Source of the DNA: Sorangium cellulosum
GTDB taxonomy: Bacteria; Myxococcota_A; Polyangia; Polyangiales; Polyangiaceae
NCBI RefSeq assembly: GCF_004135735.1
Contig: NZ_CP012670.1
Coordinates: 3,555,501 to 3,619,500 of the forward strand
Direction of reading: 5' to 3'
DNA length: 64,000 nt
The notes beneath the pieces were generated by a model. The model saw nothing but the letters and a program-made list of their open reading frames with translations. It made no database searches and was not told the origin of the DNA. Position numbers and translations under genes: made by a program. Positions 1 to 9,364 of this stretch are shown here, one piece after another; position 1 is the first letter of the stretch; the number at the start of each line of letters is the position of its first letter.

Positions 1-1214
1 GTGCCGAGGGCGCGGTGGACGGGCGCGTCGTCGAAGCGCGCGAGCGCCGCCTCGATCGCGTCCGCGTCGATCGCGTCGGCGTTCGCGCTGGCGACGACGG
101 CGCCTGCGGCCCCGGAGCTGCCGTCGGCGCCGTCCGAGGCCGCGCAGAGCAGCGCCACGTCCGGGGGCAGGTCGCGGAGGGCGGCGAGCGCGATCCACCC
201 GGCGCGGCCGCCGGCGCCGCGCCGGGGCGGCAGCGCGAGCGTCGGCTCGCACGGGATCACCACCGCTTCGCCCGGGGCGAGGGTTCGCGCGCGCGCGAGG
301 CGACGCGCGACGATGGCCCGGGCCTCGCCGTCCTCGGCGGGGGCCGCCACGGCGCGGAGCCCCGTCCGGGCGGCGAGCGCGGCCGCCACGCGCTCGGCGA
401 GCAGGCCCGGATCCGCGAGCACACGCGCTTCCTGGGGCGGCGCCTCGGCGGGCTTCAACGACTCGCTCAACGCCGGCGCGAGCCGGGCGAGCTGAGGGGC
501 CCAGCGCTCGAGCGCGGCGCGTGCCTCCTCGACGCACGTCGGATCCGGGACGGTCGGGCCCGAGCTGATGTCGTGCGGGAGCCCGCCGACGACGTCGCTC
601 ACGAGCAGCGTCAGGACGCGCGCCGGGGCCGCCGCCGCGGCCAGGCGCCCGCCCTTGATGCGCGAGAAGTGGCGGCGAACGAGGTTGACCTCCTGGATCG
701 GCGCGCCCCCTTCCAGGAGGGCGGCGACGAGGGCCTGCTTGTCGGTGAGGGCGACGCCTGGAGGGGGGGCCGCGAGCAGCGCGGACGCGCCGCCGGAGAT
801 GAGGGCGAGCAGGAGATCGTCAGGCCCGAGCGCGGCGGCGGCGGTCAGCGCCGCCGTGGCCGCGTCCACGCTGCGCGCGTCGGGGAGCGGGTGCGCCGCC
901 CGCAGCACGCGGAGCGGGCGCAGCGCGTCTTCCGCGGCCTCCGCGGGATCGGGCGGCGACGCTCGACCCGGCGGTGGGGGCGGCGCGACCGTGACGGCGA
1001 GCCCTCCGGTGATCCGAGCCCCCCAGCAGCGGAGCGCGCCTCTCGCCATCCCGAGCGCCGCCTTGCCCGCCGCGATCACGCACACGCGGCCGCGGCGCGC
1101 TCCGGCCTCGGCGGCGAGCGCGCGTTCGACGAGCCCTGCGGGATCGAGGCCGTCGAGCCCGGCGCGGAACGCGGCCACGAGCGCCGCGCGCAGCGCGTCG
1201 AGCGACGCGCTCAA
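1..1214 (-). CDS. Glycerate 2-kinase (GckA/TtuD, MOFRL family), 3' end outside window
   Basis: Predicted cytoplasmic kinase that phosphorylates D-glycerate to 2-phosphoglycerate with ATP, feeding glycolate/glycerate carbon into glycolysis. About 404 residues are readable. They include a glycine-rich segment (KGGRLAA), VSDVVGG followed by SGPTVPDP, and SDGADGSSGAAGAVV, which is the signature order of this family. The stop codon lies beyond the left edge, so perhaps the last 20-40 residues are missing. I chose the TTG at 1214 because it overlaps the TGA of the upstream gene (TTGA), as expected for translational coupling; a GTG at 1178 is the alternative. It is the last visible gene of a three-gene minus-strand operon with an outer-membrane-like protein and an HD phosphohydrolase. 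Function is confident; the start is not. Confidence 0.85.
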   Translation of the reverse strand, partial: MSASLDALRAALVAAFRAGLDGLDPAGLVERALAAEAGARRGRVCVIAAGKAALGMARGALRCWGARITGGLAVTVAPPPPPGRASPPDPAEAAEDALRPLRVLRAAHPLPDARSVDAATAALTAAAALGPDDLLLALISGGASALLAAPPPGVALTDKQALVAALLEGGAPIQEVNLVRRHFSRIKGGRLAAAAAPARVLTLLVSDVVGGLPHDISSGPTVPDPTCVEEARAALERWAPQLARLAPALSESLKPAEAPPQEARVLADPGLLAERVAAALAARTGLRAVAAPAEDGEARAIVARRLARARTLAPGEAVVIPCEPTLALPPRRGAGGRAGWIALAALRDLPPDVALLCAASDGADGSSGAAGAVVASANADAIDADAIEAALARFDDAPVHRALG

Positions 1215-1963
1215 CGGCCCCTCGCGCCGGCTGCGCCGCCGCTCTCCGCCACCTCGGCGCGGGCGCGTCCTCCTCGCGCGGACGAACGGTCGCCCGCGTC
1301 GACGAGGTGCGCCCAGACCACGTGATGCCAGCTCAGCGTGACGGACACGAGCGCCCGTTGCTCTTCCCGGGCGCTCTCGACGCCGGCGAGCTCCGGCCCG
1401 CGCCAGCGGAGCGCGCCCCGCAGGCCGAGGAACGGGCCGGTCGCGTGTCCCAGGAGCGGCAGATCGAGCGACGCCGAGAGCTCCAGCCCTGGCTCGGGGG
1501 CGAGCCCGCCGCCCGGCGGCGCCTCCCAGAACGAGCCCACGCCGAGCGCGAAGGAGTCGACGAGGAGGTTGAGCCACGGCGAGCCGCGCTCGAGATCGCT
1601 CGCGTACCGGGCGAGGAAGAGCGGCTGGATGAAGACGCCGCCCGCGATGGATCGCGCGCTCGGCGCCGCCTCCGCGCCGAGCGCGTCGGTGTAGTGCGCG
1701 TACACTCCGGCGGTCGCGAGGTAGACCGCCGCGCCGCGCGCGCAGAGCGCGGGGCCGCCGCTCGCGAACGTGGCGCCCGCGCCCGCGCGCAGCTCGAGAT
1801 CGCCGTCGAGGCGGCCGTAGGCTCCGTCGTCCTCCGCGCGCGCCGAGCGCGCGCCCGCGAGCGCCGCGGCGACGGCCGCGACGCCGGCGAGCGCCCTCAC
1901 GCCAGCGCGGGGGCCGCGCGCGCGCGCGACCCGCCCAGGAGCGTCGTTCTCGTGGGTGATCAT
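1211..1963 (-). CDS. Outer-membrane or periplasmic protein of unknown function
   Basis: A 250-residue protein with a likely Sec signal peptide: Arg-rich N-terminus, then an Ala/Val hydrophobic stretch ending in ARSARA, with cleavage before EDDG. The mature part has alternating Gly/aromatic strands and repeated short hydrophobic segments ending in a strand (LVSVTLSWHHV). This resembles a small outer-membrane barrel, but I do not recognise the family. The start ATG overlaps the TGA of the HD gene by one base (TGATG), and its own TGA overlaps the start of the glycerate kinase gene, so the three are probably co-translated. The last 30 or so residues are charged and Gly/Ala-rich, probably a disordered tail. 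No role can be inferred from its neighbours. Confidence 0.7.
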   Translation of the reverse strand: MITHENDAPGRVARARGPRAGVRALAGVAAVAAALAGARSARAEDDGAYGRLDGDLELRAGAGATFASGGPALCARGAAVYLATAGVYAHYTDALGAEAAPSARSIAGGVFIQPLFLARYASDLERGSPWLNLLVDSFALGVGSFWEAPPGGGLAPEPGLELSASLDLPLLGHATGPFLGLRGALRWRGPELAGVESAREEQRALVSVTLSWHHVVWAHLVDAGDRSSARGGRARAEVAESGGAAGARGR

Positions 1964-3294
1964 CAGCGTATCAGCGCCTCCCGCACCGCATCCCGCAGCT
2001 CGGGCGCGAAGAGGATCCGGGTGCGCGTCAGGGTCTCGTTGCGCAGTCGGTCCAGCAAGAAGGACACCTCGGCCGGGCGCCTGGGACGCCCTCTCGGGTA
2101 GACGACCAGGAGCGACTCGTCCTCTGCGTAGGGCGTGTCCTCCGCGATGTCGACGCCGACGTACACATCCGGATCGAGCCCCGCGCTGCGCGCGATGTCC
2201 CGCACCGTCTCCAGCGCTGTCTCGCGCCGCGCGTCGCGCTCGGCCGGCCCCTCGCCGGGCTCGGGGAACAGCTCGACCGTCTTGAAGAGCGCCCGCGCGC
2301 GCAGGCGGCGGGCGAGATCGGACAGCACGGGATCGGGCGCCGCCCCCCACGCGTGGATGGCCCCGAGCAGGACCTGGTCGTCGAGCTCGATGTGCTGCCC
2401 CAGCGTGGGCATCTCGCCGGAGGCGATCGCCGCGATCGCGGCGGGGACCTCGGGGATCCGGTCTCCGGCGGCGAGCCGGGCGACGACGCGCCGCAGGATG
2501 GCGCCGATCATCCACTCCGCGCTCCGCGTGGTCTTGTGGAAATAGACCTGCTGGAACATGAAAAAGCGCGCGAGCAGGAACGACTCGATCGCGCTCATCC
2601 CTTTCGTCCCGTCGATGGCGAGCGCGGGCGCGGGCGGGGCAGACGCGGCGCCGCCGCCGGGCGTCTCCACCTGGACGTCGCTGAACCTGAGGCTGCGCAG
2701 GAGCCACGGCAGGTCGTACTCGCCGTACCGGACGCCCGTCGCGTGCGCGTCGCGCAGCAGGTAGTCGCATCGATCGACGTCGAATGTCCCGCTCACCGCC
2801 TTGGCGAGGTAGGGCAGCTCGTGCCGCCCACCGATGAGCTCGGCGACCCGCTGGGGCAGGTAGGGGTCCTGGCGCACGAGCACCTGGTGCACGTCCGAGG
2901 AGGGGTCGAGCAGGATGCGCTCGGTCCAGCGCTCATGATGGAGCGCGCCCGGCATGGCATCCTCGAACAGGTGTGACAGCGGACCGTGGCCGAGATCGTG
3001 CAAGAACGCTGCGGCGATTGCGTCGCGCGCGCGGTCGCTGGTCACTCTCTGCCAGAACGGAAGGTCGCGATCGATCTGGCGGAGCCTCGCGATCAGGAGG
3101 CGCATCACGTGGGCGGCCCCGAGCGCGTGCGAGAAGCGGGTGTGCTCGGCGCCTGGGAAGGCGAGCGATGTCAGCCCGAGCTGGCGGATGGACCGCAGCC
3201 GCTGCACCTCGCGGGCGCCGAGCAGGCGCGGAACGATGGCGGCCTCGCCGCCCTCGAAGTCGATGAGGCCGTGGACAGGGTCGCGCAGGATCAA
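1963..3294 (-). CDS. HD-domain phosphohydrolase (dGTPase/SAMHD1-like)
   Basis: A 443-residue cytoplasmic metal-dependent HD phosphohydrolase of the dNTPase-like group. The N-terminus ILRDPVHGLIDF is typical of this subfamily. The metal ligands are visible as HTRFSHALG (H), FLHDLGHGPLSH (HD) and DVDRCDYLLRD (D). Likely substrates are dNTPs or other phosphoesters, but substrate cannot be read from sequence. The start is TTG: the frame has no nearby ATG, GGGGAGAG lies directly upstream at Shine-Dalgarno distance, and the encoded N-terminus matches the family start. It is the first gene of the minus-strand operon, with a 750-bp non-coding region upstream. Confidence 0.85.
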   Translation of the reverse strand: MILRDPVHGLIDFEGGEAAIVPRLLGAREVQRLRSIRQLGLTSLAFPGAEHTRFSHALGAAHVMRLLIARLRQIDRDLPFWQRVTSDRARDAIAAAFLHDLGHGPLSHLFEDAMPGALHHERWTERILLDPSSDVHQVLVRQDPYLPQRVAELIGGRHELPYLAKAVSGTFDVDRCDYLLRDAHATGVRYGEYDLPWLLRSLRFSDVQVETPGGGAASAPPAPALAIDGTKGMSAIESFLLARFFMFQQVYFHKTTRSAEWMIGAILRRVVARLAAGDRIPEVPAAIAAIASGEMPTLGQHIELDDQVLLGAIHAWGAAPDPVLSDLARRLRARALFKTVELFPEPGEGPAERDARRETALETVRDIARSAGLDPDVYVGVDIAEDTPYAEDESLLVVYPRGRPRRPAEVSFLLDRLRNETLTRTRILFAPELRDAVREALIR

Positions 3295-4047
3295 GATGGC
3301 TCTCCCCGTGAACCCATGGGTGCGCCGGGCGCAGGGTCACTCAGGAGCCGCCTGATGGCGTGGAGCCGGAGGTGTCTGAACCGGGGATGGCTGGAGGAGG
3401 GCTCGTCACGTCGGGCGTGCGGTGTGGAGCGCGGCATGGTGCGCCTCGATCAGGGGCGGGAAATCCGGGAGGAAGGCGACGTTCCCACGTGAGCATGCGG
3501 AAAGGCAAGCGCGGCTCGCCGGCGCACGCCTCGGGCTGCCAGCGAGCGGCCTGCTTCAGCGAGCGGGCGGCGTACGCCCGCGGCGCGACCGACCCACCGA
3601 CGGACGCGACGGAAACCGCGCGGCGAGCTGCCCGCACATCCAGACGGAATCATGAAAGGAACGCTGGGGGCCAGGCGTTGAACGCCGAGCGGAAGCGAGG
3701 CGCGACGATCCGCGGCGCTGCGCACCGGAGCCCCGCGAACACGACACCGCACACGAATGCGCGCGAACGCACGCGAACGCACGCGAACGCACGCGAACGC
3801 ACGCGAACGCACGCGAACGCACGCGAACGCACCACAGCACGCCCTGCGCTCGCAACACGCCCTGCGCATGTGGCGCCAGCGCGCAGCGAGGCGGCGAGGA
3901 CCAAGGACCCGCGCGAACGAAAATGTGAACGGAGGAGAAAAGTGCTCGATTTCTTGAGGCTGGACGAGCATCCTGGTGTACGTTAGGAGGCTGGCGAATC
4001 CGCGGGTCAACTTGGGTCATCGGGTATCCAGGAGATAGGTCGAGCGC
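3295..4047. other. Divergent intergenic region, no convincing gene
   Basis: This 750-bp gap separates the HD gene (minus) from the XPB-N-like gene (plus) and must hold both promoters. Open frames cross it on both strands, but their translations are Arg/Ala/Thr-rich, are dominated by the tandem array, and resemble no family. GC drops just before the plus-strand gene (around 3920-4040). A second short direct repeat (CACGCCCTGCGC, twice) follows the decamer array at about 3837-3868. I see no RNA gene. Confidence 0.6.
3751..3830. repeat. 10-bp tandem array, unit ACGCGAACGC
   Basis: Six perfect head-to-tail copies of ACGCGAACGC run from 3771 to 3830. Two degenerate copies (ACACGAATGC and GCGCGAACGC) precede them at 3751-3770. 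The 10-bp period is close to one helical turn, and the array lies in a divergent intergenic region. There are no spacers, so it is not a CRISPR. Confidence 0.95.
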
Positions 4048-6249
4048 ATGACCGTGACCAACGGACGACGGTCGGGGCGGGGACATCCTGCAGATGAGGA
4101 GCTGGGTCGGGTGACACGCGAATCGGGAGGCATGGCGAGCAGTGACGAGGTGGAGCTCGACGAGTCGCCGAGGCGGCTCGACGCCATCCTCCGCGCCCTC
4201 CCCGAGTCGGAGCTCCGGGGCCTCATCGCGCGGATGGGGATCCGCATCGACGCCGCGAAGCGCATCGACGCGCCCTCGCAGGCCGCGCGCGCGCTGGTCG
4301 GCCTGCCCGACGTGCGCGATCCCTCGCGGCTCCCGACGGCGAGCCGCGAGCTGCTCCATCGCATCGCGGAGGCGGGCGGCGTGCTCGTCGTCCCCTCGCT
4401 CCCGGCGGGGCTCGAGCCGCTCATCGCCCGCGGCGTCGTCTACGCGCGCAAGACCGACGAAGGTATCGAGCTCGTCCTGCCGGCGGCGTTCCTCGTCCAG
4501 TTGAAGAGCTGGGAGAGCGAGGACCCCCGGGCGATCCGAGCGTTGCTCGCGCAGGCGCCGTTCGAGACGATGAGCGCCATCGCCACGCACTACCTCGGCC
4601 GACCGGCGACGCCGCCGATCGCGCTGTCCCTCGAGATCGCGTGGGAGACGCTGAGCGACCCGGACCGGCTCCGCGCGGAGATCGACCGCCTCGCGCCGGT
4701 CGAGCGCCGCCTGCTCGAGGCCATCGAGTCGGTCGGCGGCGAGGTCGACACGCAGGAGCTGCTCGATCTGGAGCGGGAGCCGATGCGCCTGCGCAGCGCG
4801 AGCGGGGTGACGGCGAGCCGGAGGGGCGCCGGGTTCGCGCTCGAGCGCCGCGCCTTCCTCATCCCGATCCACCCGAACCGCCACGTCGTCCCGACCGAGG
4901 TGGCCGCCATCGTCGGCGCGGATCGTCGGCGGATGCGCGAGAAGCGGCGGGAGCAGATCCGATCGTTCGTCATCGAGGAGGATCACGCCCCGCGCCGCGC
5001 TCGGTTTGCCTCGGATCCCGGGATGCTCGCGCTGGCGCTCGCGTACTGCGTGCGCGAGCCGGGCAGCGACGTGCGCCCCGGCGTCGGGACGCCGCGCTCG
5101 TTGCTCGTGCGGCTCGCGCAGCGCTTCGGTCGGGACGTCGAGAGCGTGGCGCTCGTCGCCGCGCTCTCGCGCGCGGTCGGGCTCTGGGACGCGTCGGCCG
5201 CCTCTCCGGCCACGCCGCCCGGCTCGCTCCAGGTGCAGGAGCTGACGCCGCTCCTGTTCACGACGTGGCGCCGCGGCGGCGCGTGGGACGAGGCGCGGGC
5301 CGAGCGGGAGGTGCTCCGGGTCGCGTCCGACAGCCGCGACGCGAGCCCCATCGGCGCCCTCCGCGAGATGGTGCTCGACGCGCTGCACGACCTCGGCGAG
5401 GGGCGCTGGGTCCCCTGGCAGTCGCTGCAGGGCTACCTCGCGGCCGACGAGCGGATCGCCGGCGTCGAGCGGCTGGTCCGCCGCTGGGCCGAGCGCGCCT
5501 CGGTCGAGGCGCCCGAGGTCCCCGACATCACGCGGCGGATCGCGCTCGAGTCGTTGCCGGCGCTCGGGATCATCGATCTCGGCGGGTCCGAGGACGTGGC
5601 GAGCGCCGATCTGGCGCTCCGGCTGACGCCGCGCGGGCGGGCGCTGCTCGCGGGCGCCGCGCCGAGCTCGGACAACAGCAAGAGCAAGTTCGTGGAGGCC
5701 CACGCGCTGCGCATCGGCGCGAGCGCCAAGGTCTCGTCCGTGCTCGGGCTCTCGGCGTTCGCCGAGATCGGGCGCGTCGGCGACCAGGTCGATCTGCTGC
5801 TCACGCCGCCGTCGATCGCGCGCGCCCTCTCGGTGGGCCTCGACAGCGACGCGCTGCGCGCGCGCATCGAGGCGGTCGCGCCGCTGCCGGACACCATCTC
5901 GCGCATGCTCATCCAGGCGAGCGTCGTCCTCGGCAAGGCGAGCTTCGTCGGCGCCTCCGGCTTCCTCTGGATCGAGGACCCGGAGATCCGCGAGCTGCTC
6001 CGCACGCGGCGGCCGGCCGCCGAGATGTTCGTCGATCCCTCGCCGCCCGCAGGCCTGCTGATCGAGGCCGGGGTCGACCTGGAGCGGCTGATCCGTCGCT
6101 GTCGGGCGCTCGGCGTCGAGATCGAGGCCGATCTCGGCAACCTCAAGGCGACGCGGCAGACGCCGGTGCACGGCACCGAGGGGCCGCATCGGACCTCCTC
6201 GACGGCGAACCTGCGGCGGTCCAGGACCCCGCCGGCGCGTACCCGCTGA
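4048..6249 (+). CDS. XPB/Ssl2 N-terminal-like (Helicase_C_3) domain protein
   Basis: A 733-residue cytoplasmic protein. From about residue 545 to 690 it resembles the XPB/Ssl2 N-terminal-like domain found in bacterial helicase-associated proteins: a VDLLLTPPSIARAL strand-helix, then LRARIEAVAPLPDTIS and a C-terminal strand/helix repeat ending in LGVEIEADLG. The N-terminal 500 residues are helical, with winged-helix-like pieces. I see no Walker A or DEAD/DEAH box, so the protein lacks its own helicase motor. The C-terminal 30 residues are basic and disordered. ATG at 4132 (MASSDEV) is a plausible later start. Family assignment is by pattern and moderate; whether it binds DNA or partners a helicase is inference. 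Confidence 0.6.
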   Translation: MTVTNGRRSGRGHPADEELGRVTRESGGMASSDEVELDESPRRLDAILRALPESELRGLIARMGIRIDAAKRIDAPSQAARALVGLPDVRDPSRLPTASRELLHRIAEAGGVLVVPSLPAGLEPLIARGVVYARKTDEGIELVLPAAFLVQLKSWESEDPRAIRALLAQAPFETMSAIATHYLGRPATPPIALSLEIAWETLSDPDRLRAEIDRLAPVERRLLEAIESVGGEVDTQELLDLEREPMRLRSASGVTASRRGAGFALERRAFLIPIHPNRHVVPTEVAAIVGADRRRMREKRREQIRSFVIEEDHAPRRARFASDPGMLALALAYCVREPGSDVRPGVGTPRSLLVRLAQRFGRDVESVALVAALSRAVGLWDASAASPATPPGSLQVQELTPLLFTTWRRGGAWDEARAEREVLRVASDSRDASPIGALREMVLDALHDLGEGRWVPWQSLQGYLAADERIAGVERLVRRWAERASVEAPEVPDITRRIALESLPALGIIDLGGSEDVASADLALRLTPRGRALLAGAAPSSDNSKSKFVEAHALRIGASAKVSSVLGLSAFAEIGRVGDQVDLLLTPPSIARALSVGLDSDALRARIEAVAPLPDTISRMLIQASVVLGKASFVGASGFLWIEDPEIRELLRTRRPAAEMFVDPSPPAGLLIEAGVDLERLIRRCRALGVEIEADLGNLKATRQTPVHGTEGPHRTSSTANLRRSRTPPARTR

Positions 6250-6527
6250 GCCCGCTGTCGACCCGCGTCGCGGGGCGCCCCGCGCGGGGCCGGCCTTCGG
6301 GCGCGCACGCGGGTTCGGCGCGCGCGGGATGCAGGGGAGGGCGGCGTGCGCGGGCCGTGCTGGCGCTGCGTGGCGATGCGCCAGGAGCGCAGGTCGGCCT
6401 CTAGAGGCGCCCTCTTCCTTACGCCCTCGCGCGCTCGTCCCGCGTGACGTGGGGTTCGCGACGCTTTGTATTCCTGCGGCGTGAGGGGAATCGCCTCGAA
6501 GAAGCGCGACGTGTATACCTTAACTCG

Positions 6528-8273
6528 ATGGCGCACTCCTCTGGTGAGCCGGACTCGCCCCAAGGAGAGGACTCGGTCGGCCCGGAGACGGCTGCGTTTC
6601 CGCTCGGCGGTGGGGAATCCAGGGCTGACAACGTCTACACGATCGCGCCTGGCACCGTCATTGCGCGCAAGTACCGCGTCGAGCGCACGATCGGCCGCGG
6701 GGGCATGGGCCTCGTGGTCGAGGCGCTGCACCTCGACCTCGATACGCGCGTCGCGATCAAGTTCCTGCTGCCGGAGTTCATGTCGTACACGGAGGCGGCG
6801 GAGCGGTTCATGCGCGAGGCGCGCACCGTCGCCAAGCTGCAGACGCCGCACGTCGTGCGGGTGCTCGACGTGGCCGCCCTGGAGAGCGGCGAGCCGTACA
6901 TGGTGATGGAGCTGCTCGACGGCGAGGACCTCGCGTGCCACGCCGCCGAGGCGGGCACGCTCGCGATCGGCGAGTGCATCGATCACATCGTCCAGGCGTG
7001 CGAGGCGCTCGCGGAGGCGCACGCGCTCGGGATCGTCCACCGCGACCTGAAGCCGGCCAACCTGTTCCTGACGAGGCGCCCCGACGGCGCGTCCTTCGTC
7101 AAGGTGCTCGACTTCGGCGTCTCGAAGATCCTCACCGGCGACACCGGCAACGTCTCGCTCACGCAGACGACCACGATCCTCGGGTCGGCGCTGTACATGT
7201 CGCCCGAGCAGATGCGCTCGTCGAAGAGCGTCGATCCCCGCACCGACATCTATGCGCTCGGCGTGTGCCTCTTCGAGATCATCGGCGGCCGGCCGCCGTA
7301 CGTCGCCGACAGCTTCCCGGAGCTGTGCGCGAAGATCTACACCTCGCCGCCCGAGCCGCTCCAGGAGCTCCGCCCGGAGGTGCCGGAGGGGCTCGTCGAG
7401 GTGATCGAGCGGTCGATCGCGCGCGAGCCGGAGGATCGCTTCCAGTCGATCGCGGAGTTCGTGCAGGCGCTCGCGCCGTTCGCCGCGCCGAGCACGCGCG
7501 CGACCATCGCGGGGATCCTCCGCCAGCACGCCGTGGAGCTCGACCTGCCTCCTCCGGCGTCTCGGGGGGCGCTGTCAAGATCCATGGCCCGCACGTCGCG
7601 CAGGAGCAGCGGCGGCCTCTCGGTGAGCGAGAGGGGCGCGCGCACCACCGACGCCGCGCCGCCGGGCGAGGACGAGGCCCCGCGCCGCGGGCGCCCGCTG
7701 CTCTACGTGGCCGTGGGGGCCGTCGCCGTCGCGGTGGGCGCGTGGGGCGCGCTCCAGTTCCAGCGCAGCCGGCTCGCCGTGGGAGAGATCGACGCGACCA
7801 GCCCGGCGCCGGCCGCGTCGGCGCCGAGCGAGGCCGCGGCGCCCGCCGAGCAGGCGGAGCCGGCACCCCAGGCGCCGGGCGCGGCGGTCGCGAGCCCGGG
7901 CGTCGCCCCCGCGAGCGAGGCAGCGAACGCCGACGCGGGCGCGAGCGCGGCGGACGCGGGCGCGGCGGACGCGGGCGCGGTGGACGCGGAGGCCGACGCG
8001 AGCGCCAGCCCGGCCGGGGCCTCGGCGGATGATGGGACCGGCGCGAAGGCCGCGAGCTCGAGCGCGCCGAGCGCCGGACGCGGCAAGGCGCCGCGCTCGA
8101 GCGCAGGCGGACGAGGGCGCACGCAAGGCGCGGGGAGGAGCTCGCCGGCTCCCTCCGAGGAGGTCGAGCCGCCGCGCACGGTCGTCGCGCCGACCGTGAA
8201 CAGCGATCTTTCGCTGGAGACGTGCACTGCGACGATGCCGGACGGCACCAAGAAGGTGGTCCCCTGCAAATGA
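6528..8273 (+). CDS. Membrane-anchored Ser/Thr protein kinase
   Basis: A 581-residue Hanks-type kinase. The domain spans roughly residues 47-320: P-loop IGRGGMGLV, VAIKFL lysine, catalytic loop HRDLKPAN, DFGVSK and MSPEQ. A single membrane helix (about 391-408, YVAVGAVAVAVGAW) follows, then an Ala/Pro/Asp-rich linker of repeated DAG/AAP units, and a short ordered end with two cysteines (ETCTATMPDGTKKVVPCK). The kinase is predicted to face the cytoplasm and the tail to lie outside the inner membrane, where it could sense the envelope. I chose the ATG at 6528 because upstream in-frame codons encode an atypical Arg-rich stretch. It is convergent with mutH, with a 27-bp gap. Confidence 0.9.
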   Translation: MAHSSGEPDSPQGEDSVGPETAAFPLGGGESRADNVYTIAPGTVIARKYRVERTIGRGGMGLVVEALHLDLDTRVAIKFLLPEFMSYTEAAERFMREARTVAKLQTPHVVRVLDVAALESGEPYMVMELLDGEDLACHAAEAGTLAIGECIDHIVQACEALAEAHALGIVHRDLKPANLFLTRRPDGASFVKVLDFGVSKILTGDTGNVSLTQTTTILGSALYMSPEQMRSSKSVDPRTDIYALGVCLFEIIGGRPPYVADSFPELCAKIYTSPPEPLQELRPEVPEGLVEVIERSIAREPEDRFQSIAEFVQALAPFAAPSTRATIAGILRQHAVELDLPPPASRGALSRSMARTSRRSSGGLSVSERGARTTDAAPPGEDEAPRRGRPLLYVAVGAVAVAVGAWGALQFQRSRLAVGEIDATSPAPAASAPSEAAAPAEQAEPAPQAPGAAVASPGVAPASEAANADAGASAADAGAADAGAVDAEADASASPAGASADDGTGAKAASSSAPSAGRGKAPRSSAGGRGRTQGAGRSSPAPSEEVEPPRTVVAPTVNSDLSLETCTATMPDGTKKVVPCK

Positions 8274-8300
8274 TGCACGGCGAGGCCGCGCGCGATCCGA

Positions 8301-8984
8301 TCACGGCGGCAGCGCGGCCGGATCGTTCAGGATCGCGCCGGTGAAGCTCGGGCGCAGGTAGAAGCCGCGCGGCAGCGCGGGGATGAGCTCGCCGTCGCGC
8401 CCGAACGCGAGCGTCCGCGAGCGCCCGCTCGCGGCCTTCGGCCGCACCTGGAGCCAGCGCCCGGCGTGCGCGGTGAGGGCCTCGACGGCGCCGATGCCGA
8501 TGAGCCCCATGAGGTCCTCGAAATCCGCGCGCAGGACGCGCTCCTGGGGCGCGGTGGGACGCCATAACCGTGGGGCGCCCAGCCGCCGCTCCTCGCTCGG
8601 CCGACCCGGGGCAGCGACGATCGGGACCCAGAGCACATGGGCGAGCTTGGCGCGCGCCCGCGACGTCTCCCACTCGGCGCGATCGGCGTCCGAGAGCGAT
8701 ATCGAGCAGACGAACGTCGACTCCTGCGGCGCACCGGCCGGGTCGACGGGGATCGTCTTGAGCTCGACTCCAAGGTGAGGGAAGTCGGGGGTGGACGCCG
8801 AGCCCGCCGTGGCGCCGAGCGCGCGCTCGACGAGCGTGCCGGCCAACCCTTTGGTGCGCGCGCCGCCGCGGGGTACGGCGCACCCGAGCGCGCGGGCGAG
8901 GTCCGCCAGGGTCTGGCCGGCGAGCGCGGTCGCGCGCCGCCGGAGCTCGGCCTCATCGCGAGGCGGTTCCAGGAGAGGAGTCAA
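8301..8984 (-). CDS. mutH: DNA mismatch repair endonuclease MutH
   Basis: A 227-residue methyl-directed mismatch repair endonuclease, which in the classical system nicks the unmethylated strand at hemimethylated GATC when activated by MutS/MutL. The catalytic triad is intact: DFPHLGVELKTIP carries the Asp, Glu and Lys at the spacing of the enterobacterial enzyme (D-x6-E-x-K). TFVCSISL, WETSRARAKLAHVLW and LPRGFYLRPSFT follow in the order seen in MutH over its full length. It is a stand-alone gene, with no mutS, mutL or dam beside it. MutH is mainly known from Gammaproteobacteria, so its presence here is notable. Sau3AI-type restriction enzymes share the fold, but the full-length match favours MutH. 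Confidence 0.92.
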   Translation of the reverse strand: MTPLLEPPRDEAELRRRATALAGQTLADLARALGCAVPRGGARTKGLAGTLVERALGATAGSASTPDFPHLGVELKTIPVDPAGAPQESTFVCSISLSDADRAEWETSRARAKLAHVLWVPIVAAPGRPSEERRLGAPRLWRPTAPQERVLRADFEDLMGLIGIGAVEALTAHAGRWLQVRPKAASGRSRTLAFGRDGELIPALPRGFYLRPSFTGAILNDPAALPP

Positions 8985-9364
8985 CCCGGTCGGCCTTAGA
9001 GCATCGGGCGACGAGACTCCAGCGCTCCAGGCTCCGCCGGACGCGCTCCGACGAGCTGCCGCAGGCTCCGTCGGACGAACCGCCGCGCGGTCCGATGCGT
9101 CGATCGAGCTCGCCCGGAATACTGGGTGCTCCTCGCTCCCCGTGGCCTCGGAAAGCTCGGGCCGCTCGTGACGTCCGTCAGGCAGCGCCTCGCACCCTCA
9201 AGGGATAGGTTGGCCGCCGGGATGCGCCGAGACGTCGATCCAATCGAGCAGCGCTGACCCGGGGGCCATGGCGGCCTGATACGCGGCCCCCCGAACGCGC
9301 CGCCAAGAAACAGCGTACCGCCGAAATACCCCGTCGCGTCGACAGGATTTCAAGGAAAGGGGCG
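8985..9364. other. Intergenic region, no gene seen
   Basis: 380 bp between mutH and the next minus-strand gene. It should hold the 3' end of the kinase transcript and the mutH promoter. The only structure I see is a near-perfect 15-bp direct repeat (CAGGCTCCGYCGGAC at 9028-9042 and 9062-9076). No open frame resembles a protein. Confidence 0.5.

Noticed and set aside
3360..3986. A plus-strand open frame across the decamer array, giving repeated Arg-Thr-His-Ala peptides
   Set aside because: The repeat peptide is a direct product of the 10-bp array, the flanks have no coding character and no ribosome site is seen.
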